Origin: Rhizoclosmatium globosum
Taxonomy: Eukaryota; Chytridiomycota; Chytridiomycetes; Chytridiales; Chytriomycetaceae
Direction of reading: 5' to 3'
Assembly: GCA_002104985.1 (NCBI GenBank)
Contig: MCGO01000004.1
Coordinates: forward strand, 186,001 to 250,000
Length of the DNA stretch: 64,000 bases
The notes under the pieces are model-generated. The model had not been told where the DNA came from, made no database searches, and was given only the letters and a program-made list of their open reading frames with translations. Of the stretch, positions 1 to 10,558 are shown one piece after another; within the stretch, counting starts at the first letter, position 1; each line of letters opens with the position of its first letter. Both the position numbers and the translations under genes were made by a program.

Positions 1-613
1 TGAGGGGGAGGTTGGCGGCACCCGAGGGGGAATTGGATTTGGCGGATAACTTCCGTGCTCGACGATATGTTGCAAAATATACAATCAATCCGGCGACGGC
101 GCATGGTGTTGGGCATTTGGTGGGGTCTATTGAAGTGGGGAAATTTGCGGATCTGGTCATGTATAAGCCGCAGCTCTTTGGCGTGAAACCGGAAATTGTT
201 TTGAAGGGAGGTATGATTGCATGGGCGCAGATGGGTGATGCAAATGCATCGGTGAGTCACACTGTCCACCGACAGACTAGTTGCTAAAGTTTGAAGGACA
301 GATTCCAACGCCTCAACCAGTTATTATGAGGCCCATGTTTGGAGCGTCGCCCAGTGCTACTAGAAACACGTGTTTTGCGTTTGTGTCCCAAGCTTCCATC
401 GAGAACGGTGCTGTTGCAGAGTACGGCTTGCGCAAGAAGGTTGCCGCCGTCAAACACTGTAGAGGTATTGGAAAGAAAGATATGAAGCTAAACAACGTGT
501 CTCCTGACATTACTGTGGATCCGGAAACATATGTCGTCAAGATTGATGGGGTTGTGCACCCAAGCCCGCCTTCGGAATTCGTCCCATTCAACAACAGTAT
601 GCTCTTTTTCTGA
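1..613 (+). CDS. URE1: Urease, C-terminal part (5' end outside window)
   Basis: Cytosolic nickel enzyme that hydrolyses urea to ammonia and carbamate. Only the C-terminal part of the fused fungal urease is present: exon 1-251, intron 252-301 (GTGAGT...ACAG, 50 nt), exon 302-613. The joined protein contains the alpha-subunit stretch [19 protein letters not shown], then [12 protein letters not shown], then GDANAS/IPTPQPV across the splice, followed by the RPMFGA segment and the family-typical C-terminus ending NNSMLFF. The nickel ligands and carbamylated lysine lie upstream, outside the window. It ends 54 bp before the convergent LRR gene. Identity is secure; nothing can be said about its promoter. 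Confidence 0.95.
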
Positions 614-667
614 AAACTATAGCTTATGTACTTTTTGCAAATGAATTTATTCTCGTCTCTTCTTAAT

Positions 668-1219
668 TTACTTGTGGCGCTTGAATACTGCCAAGTATGA
701 AAACCAAAAGATCCAAGCGGAAATGACTCCAAACACTAACCCAAGATTGTTGTATTGTGTTTCTGGAGGTGGAGGCAATGCCAAGCAACCCATCTGATGT
801 GTGCTCACTGTTACAAACGCTTCTGTTCCAGCCACTGGCATATTCGACAGACATTGCTTTCCATCCCATGTACCATCCATAGCACTGCAAGAATAATATT
901 AAGTTTTTGACAAATGAAGTTAACAGCTCTACAATACTCACAAGAAACATGGTTTCTCAGCTGTGCATTCCAACTGTTCAATATATTCCCTGAACGCAAA
1001 CGGAACCATTCCATTAAAGTTATTACTTTGAATCTGGAACCAACGCAGACTTGACAATAGTCCTAACGTGTGCGGTAACGGTCCGCTAAATTGGTTGTCC
1101 TTCAAATCGAGTACGATTAGGTTGGGCAGATGGCCAAAGATTTCTGGCAGCTGTCCTGTCATTGCGCATCCATCCAAATAGCTGATATCCAGGTTTAGTA
1201 TACCAGTTATGATGCAAGT

Positions 1220-1254
<35 letters not shown>

Positions 1255-1691
1255 AATGTGTTTCAGAACATACATTTGTTGAAGGGCTGGCATATATTGG
1301 ATTTGGTATGGGAACGCAGAACCTGTCCAGGGCTTCTCTTCGCCAGCAGGACATGAAAGAGACCTGATCATAGATTCATTTAGCTGATTCAAGCGGTCTC
1401 CCCCCGCTGTCTCCCCAATATATCCCTTGAGATATCAACTCACAATTGCGTGATCTGGCCCTCTTCATTGCAGTGGATCAAGTGGGTCTGAGTTTCGCAA
1501 CAGGAATAGACATCGAATCCTTGGATCATTGGGAACGAGGCTTCGAAGGCCTGGCATTGGAGTGACGGCCTCGGACCAGTCACCTCTGGGAATCTCGCCT
1601 GAATAACGCTATCGATTTCTTGAATATCTTGAAGAAGCTTTGACTTTGCTGCCAAAAGGTCGGCAAGTGTTTCGTTGGTGTTGGAAGTCAT
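668..1691 (-). CDS. Leucine-rich repeat protein with C-terminal tail anchor
   Basis: Four exons on the minus strand: 1691-1444, 1363-1274, 1181-942, 884-668; introns of 80, 92 and 57 nt. The middle intron uses GTATGT and a TACTAAAC branch point and contains a 32-nt C run (sense strand). The spliced 264-residue protein starts with a short helix (LADLLAAKSKLLQDIQEID), has a Cys-rich segment (SCCETQTHLIHC), then plant-type LRRs (LDLKDNQFSGPLP, QSNNFNGMVP), then one hydrophobic segment (LGLVFGVISAWIFWFSYLAV) and a basic end, FKRHK. No signal peptide is seen, so it looks tail-anchored, although a missed N-terminal exon is possible. An in-frame ATG at 1724 would add 11 residues. The product's role is unknown. 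Confidence 0.75.
1182..1273 (-). other. Intron containing a poly-C (sense) tract
   Basis: Removing this 92-nt intron (GTATGT donor, TACTAAAC branch point, ATCAG acceptor) joins LQQ to IYLDG and restores a canonical LRR. Reading through it would instead give an unlikely run of prolines. Confidence 0.8.
1222..1253. repeat. 32-bp G homopolymer
   Basis: Uninterrupted run of 32 G on the + strand, inside an intron of the minus-strand LRR gene. The exact length is prone to sequencing and assembly error. Confidence 0.95.
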
Positions 1692-1735
1692 TCTCAAAAA
1701 GTTGTTTCGAAGTTGGCCAATCACAACTCACGCAC
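1692..1735. promoter_or_regulatory. Very short divergent intergenic region (LRR gene / HAD gene)
   Basis: Only 44 bp separate the two inferred start codons (11 bp if the LRR protein starts at 1724). Transcription of each gene must begin inside or beyond the other, or use very short leaders. No clear TATA box is visible. Confidence 0.5.
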
Positions 1736-2467
1736 ATGCCCCGCATCGTTTTCTTTGATGCTTTCAACACGCTATTTCGGCTAAAAGACAGCGTTGCCAA
1801 TTTATACATCAAACAACTAAAGGCTCTGGCAAGCGATTGTCCCTTGCCAACGACCGAAGCAGTGTCTGCCTCATTTCGCACCGCATTCAAGAAAAACAAC
1901 ACTTTGTATCCTTTATTTGGAAGAAACTTGGCCGGGGGATATCATCGATGGTGGGAAATCATTGTCACTGAGTCTCTCTCTGGTGCAGGCGTCCCAACCA
2001 ACGTTCTGCAACAATCAAACGATAGAAACGAAACAATTCCAACTCAAATCGTAGACTACTTTGCAACTGCCGGTCCATTCGAAGTGAATCCATCAACCGA
2101 ACGTATTCTCGAATCTCTAAAACGACAACACTTTCATGTTGGTGTCATCACAAATTCTGATCCGCGAACGGAAAAGATTCTGGAAGCATTGGCGTTGCGA
2201 AAGTGGATTGATTTAGTTGTGACGTCTTATGAAGCTGGATGTGAGAAACCAGATCCTCGGATTTTCGAAATTGCGTTGCAAAGTGCCTCCATTTTGGCGA
2301 AGGAGAATCTGCGACCGAGTGATGCTCTGTATATTGGGGATGATCGTCTTCGGGACTATGATGCGCCTCAAGCGTGTGGATGGAATGCACAATTACTCAC
2401 TGAATGGGGGAAATTACAAGAAACAGTACAATACGGTCTCCAAGTAAGGGACGTGATATCAAAATAA
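1736..2467 (+). CDS. HAD-superfamily hydrolase (HDHD3/REG-2-like)
   Basis: Single-exon 243-residue protein of the haloacid dehalogenase superfamily, probably a phosphatase. Motif I is FFDAFNTLF at residues 5-13, where the nucleophile Asp is at the expected place. Motif II is VITNSD, the motif III lysine is in CEKPDPRIFEIAL, and motif IV is YIGDDRLRDYDAPQACGW. The Ala after the first Asp replaces the second Asp found in many HAD phosphatases, so the reaction is uncertain; HDHD3-type proteins vary here too. The start is the first ATG (ACATGCC context) directly before motif I. It ends 47 bp from the convergent gene at 2515. Confidence 0.85.
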   Translation: MPRIVFFDAFNTLFRLKDSVANLYIKQLKALASDCPLPTTEAVSASFRTAFKKNNTLYPLFGRNLAGGYHRWWEIIVTESLSGAGVPTNVLQQSNDRNETIPTQIVDYFATAGPFEVNPSTERILESLKRQHFHVGVITNSDPRTEKILEALALRKWIDLVVTSYEAGCEKPDPRIFEIALQSASILAKENLRPSDALYIGDDRLRDYDAPQACGWNAQLLTEWGKLQETVQYGLQVRDVISK

Positions 2468-2514
2468 AGCTAATATTCATACCCCCGGTTTATATACTTG
2501 AATTAATCCACCTT

Positions 2515-5424
2515 TCACCTCGGGTATTCAGTAACGCCCACATCCCCCCTCGTAACAGTCATAGCAAGCACACCAACCCCATCCTCCTCTTCCTCCCCCG
2601 CCCATCCACGCGACCCCCCAGCCCCTTCATAAACAGCCTCCTCAACATCAACACAAACAACCCCACCCCTCCCACCTCCACCTCCACCACCCACAGAAAC
2701 AGGATCCCCATTCGCATCCACCCCAATCAACAACAACTCCGCACCACCACCAGGAACATCAAACCCACACACATCCGCATCCCCGCGCCTAACTGCACGC
2801 ACAAGACCCACATCCAGGTGCTGAAACCCTGTCCCCGTGTCAACGCCGCCCTCTGTCGCTGTGCTTGCGCCTGTGGGGATCGGGGTGCCGTTGGAGTCTA
2901 GAAGGGGCCGTGTTAGGAGGTATTCGCAGAGCGGCATTTGGACGGTGATTGCGTCTTCGTGTGGGTGCGGTTCCCAGGTTTGGTGGGTTTGTTCGGAGAG
3001 GAGAGGGGTTGTTGACGATGTTGATGAGAAGGAGGAGGTTGGTACTGTGGGAGGGAGGAGGGTTTGGCTGAGTGTGTGCTGAGTTGTTGGGTTGAATGGA
3101 TTTATAGGTGAATTTGGGGAGGGGCGGTATAATCGGCGGGTGACCGTTACTTGTATGTTGTTTATTGAATCTGTGAAAGCGTTTCCAGTATTGAGTTGGG
3201 GCTGGTGGAATCGGAAGGGATTTCGCGTGGGTCTTGTTGATGGCCAGAATGTATCATCGTCGTCTGAGGTAGATGTAGAGGAATCGGTACTACTGGTATG
3301 AGATGAGGGAATCCCAACAGCTGCAGCTGCAAACGCAGAAATTGCAAGAGATATACTTTCTTGTTGGTCTGTTGTACCAGTTTGTAGACTTTGTGCAAAA
3401 GTTTGGACTGCATGAGTCCATGGGTCTTGTGTAGTATTTGCAGGTATTGGTGACGGGCGCGATGAGAAGAGGGAAGAAATGGGTGTAATTGAGGCGGTTG
3501 ATGTGCGTGTGGGCTGAATTCGTGCAGTCGATTGATGTGAGGGTGCAGATGCAATGGTTCGTCGAGGGAATCGTGATGTTGTTCGCAAGGATGTTGCCGT
3601 ATTTCGAAGATATGCAGACGTATGAGGTTGGCGTCGGTAGTTACTGAAACTTGATAAAATTGATGGTGAATTTACAATCCGTGTTGGAGAGGGGGAAAGC
3701 CCAAGATCAAGTAACACTTGATCAACGATTGAAGAAGCAATCGTATCTGCATCTCGTTCACTATTATTGACGCCATCTGACAAAGCTTCTTCAGGGTCAT
3801 TGTGTCTTCTCCGACGTGTTGGAGGTGACAGCGAGATTGGATCAAGATTGAATGATCGTAATTCTAACCTTGAATTCGATTCCTCCAGACTATTATTCCA
3901 AATCTGTTGAATTCTTTGGGCCCGTGATATGGAATCTGATTCGACAGCAACAGTCGACCGGGAGGGTAATGGGCTTGAAGTAAACCTCGTTTGTGTTCCA
4001 ATATCCAACGCGTAGGATGATCCCTCTTCCCCATTTCGGTTCAACGTACTCACTGGTGGGATAACAAATTGCCTCACAGGACTTACTGTCATGCTTGGTT
4101 GCAGATGTCCTAAAGTTTCGCTTGAGCTGGTATTTGTGTTGCGAAAATTGCGGAGACTCAAAAAAAGACCGGTAGCAGGCGACCGGGAGTGTAATGGGCT
4201 TGTAGTTACTCTTGTTTGTGTTCCAGTTTCCAATGTGGATGATTCCTCTTCCCCATTTCGGTTCAACGTACTTTCTGGCGGAATAGCAATCTGCCTTATT
4301 GGGCTCACAGCCATATTAAACGTTCGCGGATACCTTCGTTGAAGTTGTTGAAGTTGTTGTTGTTCCAGTTCTTCGCGTGAGGTTTGGTTTTCCATTGATT
4401 GCGAGGGTATTACTGGAATAGTCACGGTGGGTGTGTTGGTTGCAAAGTTTTGAGATTGTGGAGATACTTGGTAACTGGAAGGGAAGGATCTGTCAAGTGG
4501 AATCCAGGTGTCGTCATCATCATCTGACGAATCCGTGTCGCCAGTGGTAAAGTTGGGTATTTCTAACGAATAAGAAGATGTTTGATCTGCTCCAGATAGA
4601 GTTGGAAACGGAGGAGGAGGCTGCCAAGGGGAGGTCTGGCTGATCTATGGGGCATAGTGAGATGCCGTTGCAGTTGAAATTCTGCAAGTGTAGTTAGAAG
4701 AATCAATTTGATACGAGTGGAATCGATTTACAATCGTACTTACCCAAGTTTTCAGTATCATTCAGATCCCCTGCGAGTGGACGACTCCTTCCGTTGCTGT
4801 CCACATTAAAGACGAGACATCCGTTGACCGAGACAAATCCATGAACAACCTGACCTTCAACATACATTCCAGATTCCAAATCCATTCGTGGGTCCAGGGA
4901 GACTGGAGGCACAAGAGTCAACCTGTCTCCCGTAAACAGAATATCGTCAATAGTGGCATCTGAATCCAGAGTAGCCGTAGATGAATCAGATATAGTAGAG
5001 TTATTTGATTCCGAATCAGTATCAGCGGATGTGTCCATTGGGTCATAGCGGGAGGTGTTGGTGTGGCTGAATTCGTTGTCATCATTTGCCAAGTCGTCTT
5101 CGTCCGAATGGCGAAAGTGATGCAAGGAATCCGTGCGATTCGCGTATGCAGAGAGACTTAAAGCGCGTGTTTGGTCTGATTGGAAGTCTGCCCAGGGCGT
5201 TTCTGAGTCGTTGTCATCTGGACGGAGTGGTTCAGAATCAACTGTCCGAGGAGAGCTTGAACCGGGTGGCAGTGGATCTAAAGGAATCGCGTCAGTCGTA
5301 GTTCTCAACTTAAAGGTACAGAAAAGAGGGGGAGGGAGAGAGACTTGCTCATTCGTGGTCAGAGTCAGAGTCAGAGTTTTGGGTGACAGACGATGTTCCA
5401 GAAGGAAAGGCGGCCTTCCTTCAT
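2515..5424 (-). CDS. Low-complexity Ser/Thr/Pro-rich protein, function unknown
   Basis: Minus-strand gene of at least two exons. The proposed intron is 4587-4743 (GTAAGT...GAGCAG, 157 nt); it joins TENL to DQTSSYSLEIPNF and keeps the frame. The upstream exon contains acidic Ser/Asp-rich sequence and a more ordered piece (DLESGMYVEGQVVHGFVSV). The downstream 600 residues are Ser/Thr/Pro/Gln-rich, with a duplicated block and a Gly-rich, more hydrophobic C-terminus (LLIGVDANGDPVSVGGGG). The 5' end is unresolved: the open frame reaches about 5434 without an ATG; the first in-frame ATG is 5038, and a small upstream exon starting near 5424 is possible. I do not recognise the family. Confidence 0.5.
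4020..4314 (-). repeat. Internal coding duplication, period 222 bp
   Basis: The segments ending near 4092 and 4314 are near copies. Both encode a Met-x-Val-Ser-Pro-x-Arg-Gln start, then STLNRNGEE and GTQTR. The offset is 222 bp (74 codons), so the reading frame is kept. Confidence 0.75.
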
Positions 5425-5438
5425 TTCTTCCCAATCTT

Positions 5439-5465
5439 CTTTCTTCTTCTTTCTTCTTCTTCTAT
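5439..5465 (+). promoter_or_regulatory. Pyrimidine-rich tract upstream of CWC24 start
   Basis: A CTT/TTC-rich stretch lies about 30 bp before the ATG at 5495. Similar tracts precede the starts at 10559 and 16169. CT-rich blocks are common in fungal core promoters and leaders; function here is inferred. Confidence 0.35.
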
Positions 5466-5494
5466 TTTAATTCATCTCATCCAAAAACAACAAA

Positions 5495-6752
<1,258 letters not shown>

Positions 6753-6899
6753 CCAATGTATTAAACAACAAAGCAATTATGTATTTTTATTCCCAGTTTT
6801 TCCGCGCTGACATATGATGATGGTGGCACGGACCCATGTGGCTCCTCCTGGAGTGGTCCCCAGTTTTCTTGCTGCCAACCAAACAAGAATTCAGGCACA

Positions 6900-8508
6900 A
6901 TGGGGAAACCGTCTCCCTTCGCAGATGCCTGTGCCGGAGCACTCGGCGCCGTCTTTGCCAACTCGCTCGTATTCCCACTCGATGTGTAAGCGATTAACTG
7001 CTTGATGTCTGCTACTCGCTCACGACACCTGTCACACATACACACATCACACACCACCCACCATCCAATCAACCAATCATATCCAACAACCGCCACACTT
7101 TCAGCATCAAAACGAGACTTCAAACGCAAAACAAACTTCTGAAGGGCAGTGAAGTGTATCACTCATCGTTGGATGCCTTCCTTCGCATTCTGAACAAGGA
7201 AGGACTGGCAGGATTGTATAGTGGACTTGGCGCTGGACTCTTTGTACGTTTAGAAACCCTCCTAACTGTCGTTGAAATCTGCCGGATTATGTCGTTTGGG
7301 CTTTTGAAGGAATCCAAGAGGCTGACAAATGGATATCAACTCGTGACTCGCCAAACCTCTTCGATATCATCAATTGTATGGAACAAACATAACTTCTGGA
7401 GTGTCGGAAAGATGTCACGGGCGTTCTGTTCTTCATCCAACATGAATCTACTCAACTCCACATTCCAACTCACAAATTCTCCGTTTCTAGGGAACAGTCG
7501 CCAGTGCCTTCTCCTACTTTTACTTTTACTCATCAATCCGTGCCAAACATGTTGCATCGCTTCCTGCAGGTGCAGGTAACTATCTACTCTCTATCTCCCA
7601 TAACCTCCTTTCGCAAAATTTTTTTCTCCTCTTCTCCCCAACACCTTCACACATCCACCTCCCCCCTCTTTCTCGCCTCAACTAATGCAATGCCTCGCCA
7701 CTAAATAATACCACCTCACAGAAATCAGTACGGCCGTTGAACTCCTTATGGGAGCCTTAGCCGGCGCCTTATGCCAGGTCTTCACCCTCCCCATCGCCGT
7801 CATCACAACGCGCCAGCAAACCGCGCCGCAAGACGAGCGTCAAAGCTTCTTTGCAACGTTCCACGACATTATGGAGCACGAGGGTGTTGCGGGGTTGTGG
7901 AAGGGGTTTAAGGCGAGTATGGTGTTGTGTAGTAACCCTGCGATTACGTATGGGATGTTTGAGCGTGTGAAGGCGGTTTGGTTGAAGAGGCGGGCGGCGT
8001 TGGGGAAGGCTGGGGGGTTGGGGAGTGGAGAGGTTTTTTTGATTGGGGCTTTGAGTAAGACGCTTGCTACGGTTGTTACGGTGAGTTTTTTTTCTTCTTT
8101 GTTCGGGAGGTGGGATGTGTTTGTGTGTGCTGAATTATTGGTGGTGGGTTAGTATCCGTATATTATGGCAAAGGTCAGAATGCAGTGGACAGTTCCACGG
8201 TCGGCGACAGATTTGTCCGAAAAGGATCGCCAGTCCATGAAGTACACTGGATCTATTGATGTTCTCAAGAAAGTCTTGGCAACAGATGGTATTCAGGGAT
8301 GGTATAAGGTGAGTGTTTTTTAATTGCCACTCACCTTGGCACTAATATTTGTGGCTAGGGAATGCAAACACAAATTGTTAAGGCTGTGCTTTGTCAAGCG
8401 ATATTGTTTGTTAGTAAGGAAGAATTTTTGAAATTGACCTTGGCGCTGTTCGCATTCCTGGAAGGCGGAGTTGGGGCAAGAAAAAGTAACACAACTTTGA
8501 CAAACTGA
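6900..8508 (+). CDS. Mitochondrial-carrier family protein, peroxisomal adenine-nucleotide type (ANT1/PMP47/SLC25A17-like)
   Basis: Six exons: 6900-6985, 7105-7243, 7491-7575, 7722-8080, 8153-8308, 8359-8508; 324 residues, the normal carrier length. Three carrier repeats are visible: PLDVIKTRLQTQ (split by intron 1), LPIAVITTRQQT and YPYIMAKVRMQW, each followed by a matrix-helix region (LYSGLGAGLF, LWKGFKA, WYKGMQTQ). The sequence starts MGKPSPFADACAGALGAVFANSLVFPLD. The degenerate second signature and third-repeat YPYIMAKVRMQW resemble the peroxisomal ATP/AMP carrier branch (PMP47/Ant1), which supplies ATP for fatty-acid activation. Substrate assignment is by resemblance only. It is convergent with SUR2, 191 bp apart. 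Confidence 0.85.
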
Positions 8509-8699
8509 TTCTATTCTTGATCCTGTGCCTATGTTCTTTACACCTTGAAATAAAAGCGATTCAAAGAATTTTTATGTCCTCTTCAAAACAACAAAGGATT
8601 CCCTAACTTGTCTTCAGAAAAAATGCAATTCAATTTCCCCAGAAAGAATAGATCAGATCATATTATGCCCAATATCCCGGCCCAAATCAACTCCTCGAT

Positions 8700-10380
8700 C
8701 TACTTTGATTTAGCCTTCTCTGACAGCCTCTGCGAGCTTCTCACGGGCGAAGCCCTTGATGTAGAAGTAGTGGCAGAGTCCCCTCCATCATCACTGGAAT
8801 GGTCCACCTTCCTTTGCCGAAGTGCAGCTTTGCCAGATGATCCAACACGCTTGATAGTATTGCTCTCCGTCGCTTTAACACTCTTATCGCCACGCACTGC
8901 ACGACCAGCATCCTCATTATCCTCCTTTTTATCAGCTGTGGTTCCCAACTCAGCCTCACGTTTAATTCGAAGACGCTCCATCGCACTTTCATATTCAGTT
9001 CCCATAATGTGGTCCCAGAAAGTGTAGTAAGGCTAAACAAAAGAACTCAGTCAACCCTTGAACACAAACAAATGACAGTATATTACTCACCTGAGAAAAG
9101 TTGTACATGACACCTTTACCCCAGTGGTGAATATCATGGTATTCGGCTCCATTGGAGTTAAACAACCTCGCCGGGCTCCAGGCCCACGCATATCCACAGT
9201 GGTCATCCACAGTTTTCAATGTCGAGATGCTGTAGAAGATGGCAGACGTCCAGGGGTGCATGTTCAGAATCAAACTTGGAATAGCTCCACCGACTGTATC
9301 CATGAGGAACCCTTCGACGGGGTGGTTGTATAGCGCTCCGTAGGCGAATGGGACGGTGAGTTCGTGGTGTACACTGTGGAATCTTTTGTAGAGGGCGCGG
9401 TTGACGTGCATCCAGCGGTGCATCCAGTACTGATAGAAACAGTTTAGTTGTGATGTTGGGGAAACACAGGTCCCATATTTTGGGAAGTTTATGATGAGAG
9501 AGAGAGAGATCAATTCAAGATTGCCAAGTTGATTCCTTTCAATATTGCATCGCCAGCCATAGTGCGTGCCCAATTGCCGAAAATTTCGTTGACAGATGTA
9601 TGACTCGAAGATGTGGGAGATATTGGGCGAACCCAATATGTTGAACACAGAGCGCATACCTGATATGTATCCAGCAAGACAGTTGCGATAAAGAATTTGC
9701 CGATCGCAACCAATGGGCTTTCCATTCTCCATTCAACAACGTTATCAGGCCTAGTCAAGACCACCAAGACTAACGCTGTTATGCTCTGCACAACATGTTG
9801 AAGAAAGACAGTAAACAAGACTTTCTGAACAGTCACTTTGTTGGGTTTACGAGCGGGCTGGTCAGTTTGAATCCGGTGAACCTCAAACATGGTCCTTTGG
9901 GTTTGACAAATACGTATTAAGCTGTGATATTTCGGCAGCAAAGGCTGTCACTCACAGTTTCAGGTGCGATAGAATGTAGAGCCAGGTTGAATATATCCAA
10001 TAGAAGACAACGGGGGCAAAGATCATCCTATTGATTGTGTTGACAGGTTATTACACTGCCATGTGCCCAGACCAAACAGCACCAATCCCCATCAGGGAAA
10101 ACGCTGTAACTAACCAAAGCTCTGCTGTGAGGAACTCGACGGCCAGAGGAGCTTTGGGATCATGGCTGGCAGCAGCATATGGCTTGGCTACTCCTTGTAA
10201 CCATGATGGAATCGGTAACAGGTGAACAGCTCGAGGCTCTGCATTGAACCAATGATTGTCGCTGAGGAGCCACGAGACGATGGGTGATGTGGTGTTGGTC
10301 ATTTCTGAGATGGTTTGACGGAGAGGTTGGAAATGGGTGGGTGCTTTCCTCGTGGTTTCCGATCCCCAAGGCGAAGTCAT
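8700..10380 (-). CDS. SUR2: Sphinganine C4-hydroxylase (SUR2-like fatty acid hydroxylase superfamily)
   Basis: ER di-iron enzyme that hydroxylates C4 of the sphingoid base to make phytosphingosine. Five exons on the minus strand: 10380-10115, 10027-9956, 9894-9660, 9429-9091, 9032-8700; introns 87, 61, 230 and 58 nt; 414 residues. The His clusters are visible: HRWMH, HSVHHE and YHDIHH, with FAYGALYNHPVEGFLMDTVG and TVDDHCGYAW between them and NFSQPYYTFWDHIMGT after, in the order found in Sur2. Membrane segments include FAPVVFYWIYSTWLYIL. The C-terminal 90 residues are a charged, low-complexity extension (RLSEKAKSK end), longer than in yeast. The start is the first ATG; a second Met at MTNTTSP is an alternative. 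Confidence 0.93.
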
Positions 10381-10558
10381 CTCGCGTCACAGAATATACA
10401 GTAAACAAAATAAACAATTCGAAAGTAATGACTATGACTAAATATATGTAGATTTACTTTTATGGAGAAAGGATTAAGAATCTGACGCCATAATACCTCC
10501 CCTTCTCCTCCTTCTCCTCCTTTCCTTCCTCTTTTTTATTTTACCGGCAAAGAAACGA
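10381..10558. promoter_or_regulatory. Divergent promoter region between SUR2 and ABP1
   Basis: 178 bp between start codons. It contains an AT-rich half and a CT-rich tract at about 10497-10542 just ahead of ABP1. No specific binding site is recognised. Confidence 0.4.

Noticed and set aside
938..1354. ORF with a poly-proline run
   Set aside because: The proline run is the 32-nt C tract of an intron with a clear GTATGT donor and TACTAAAC branch point. Splicing gives a proper leucine-rich repeat instead.
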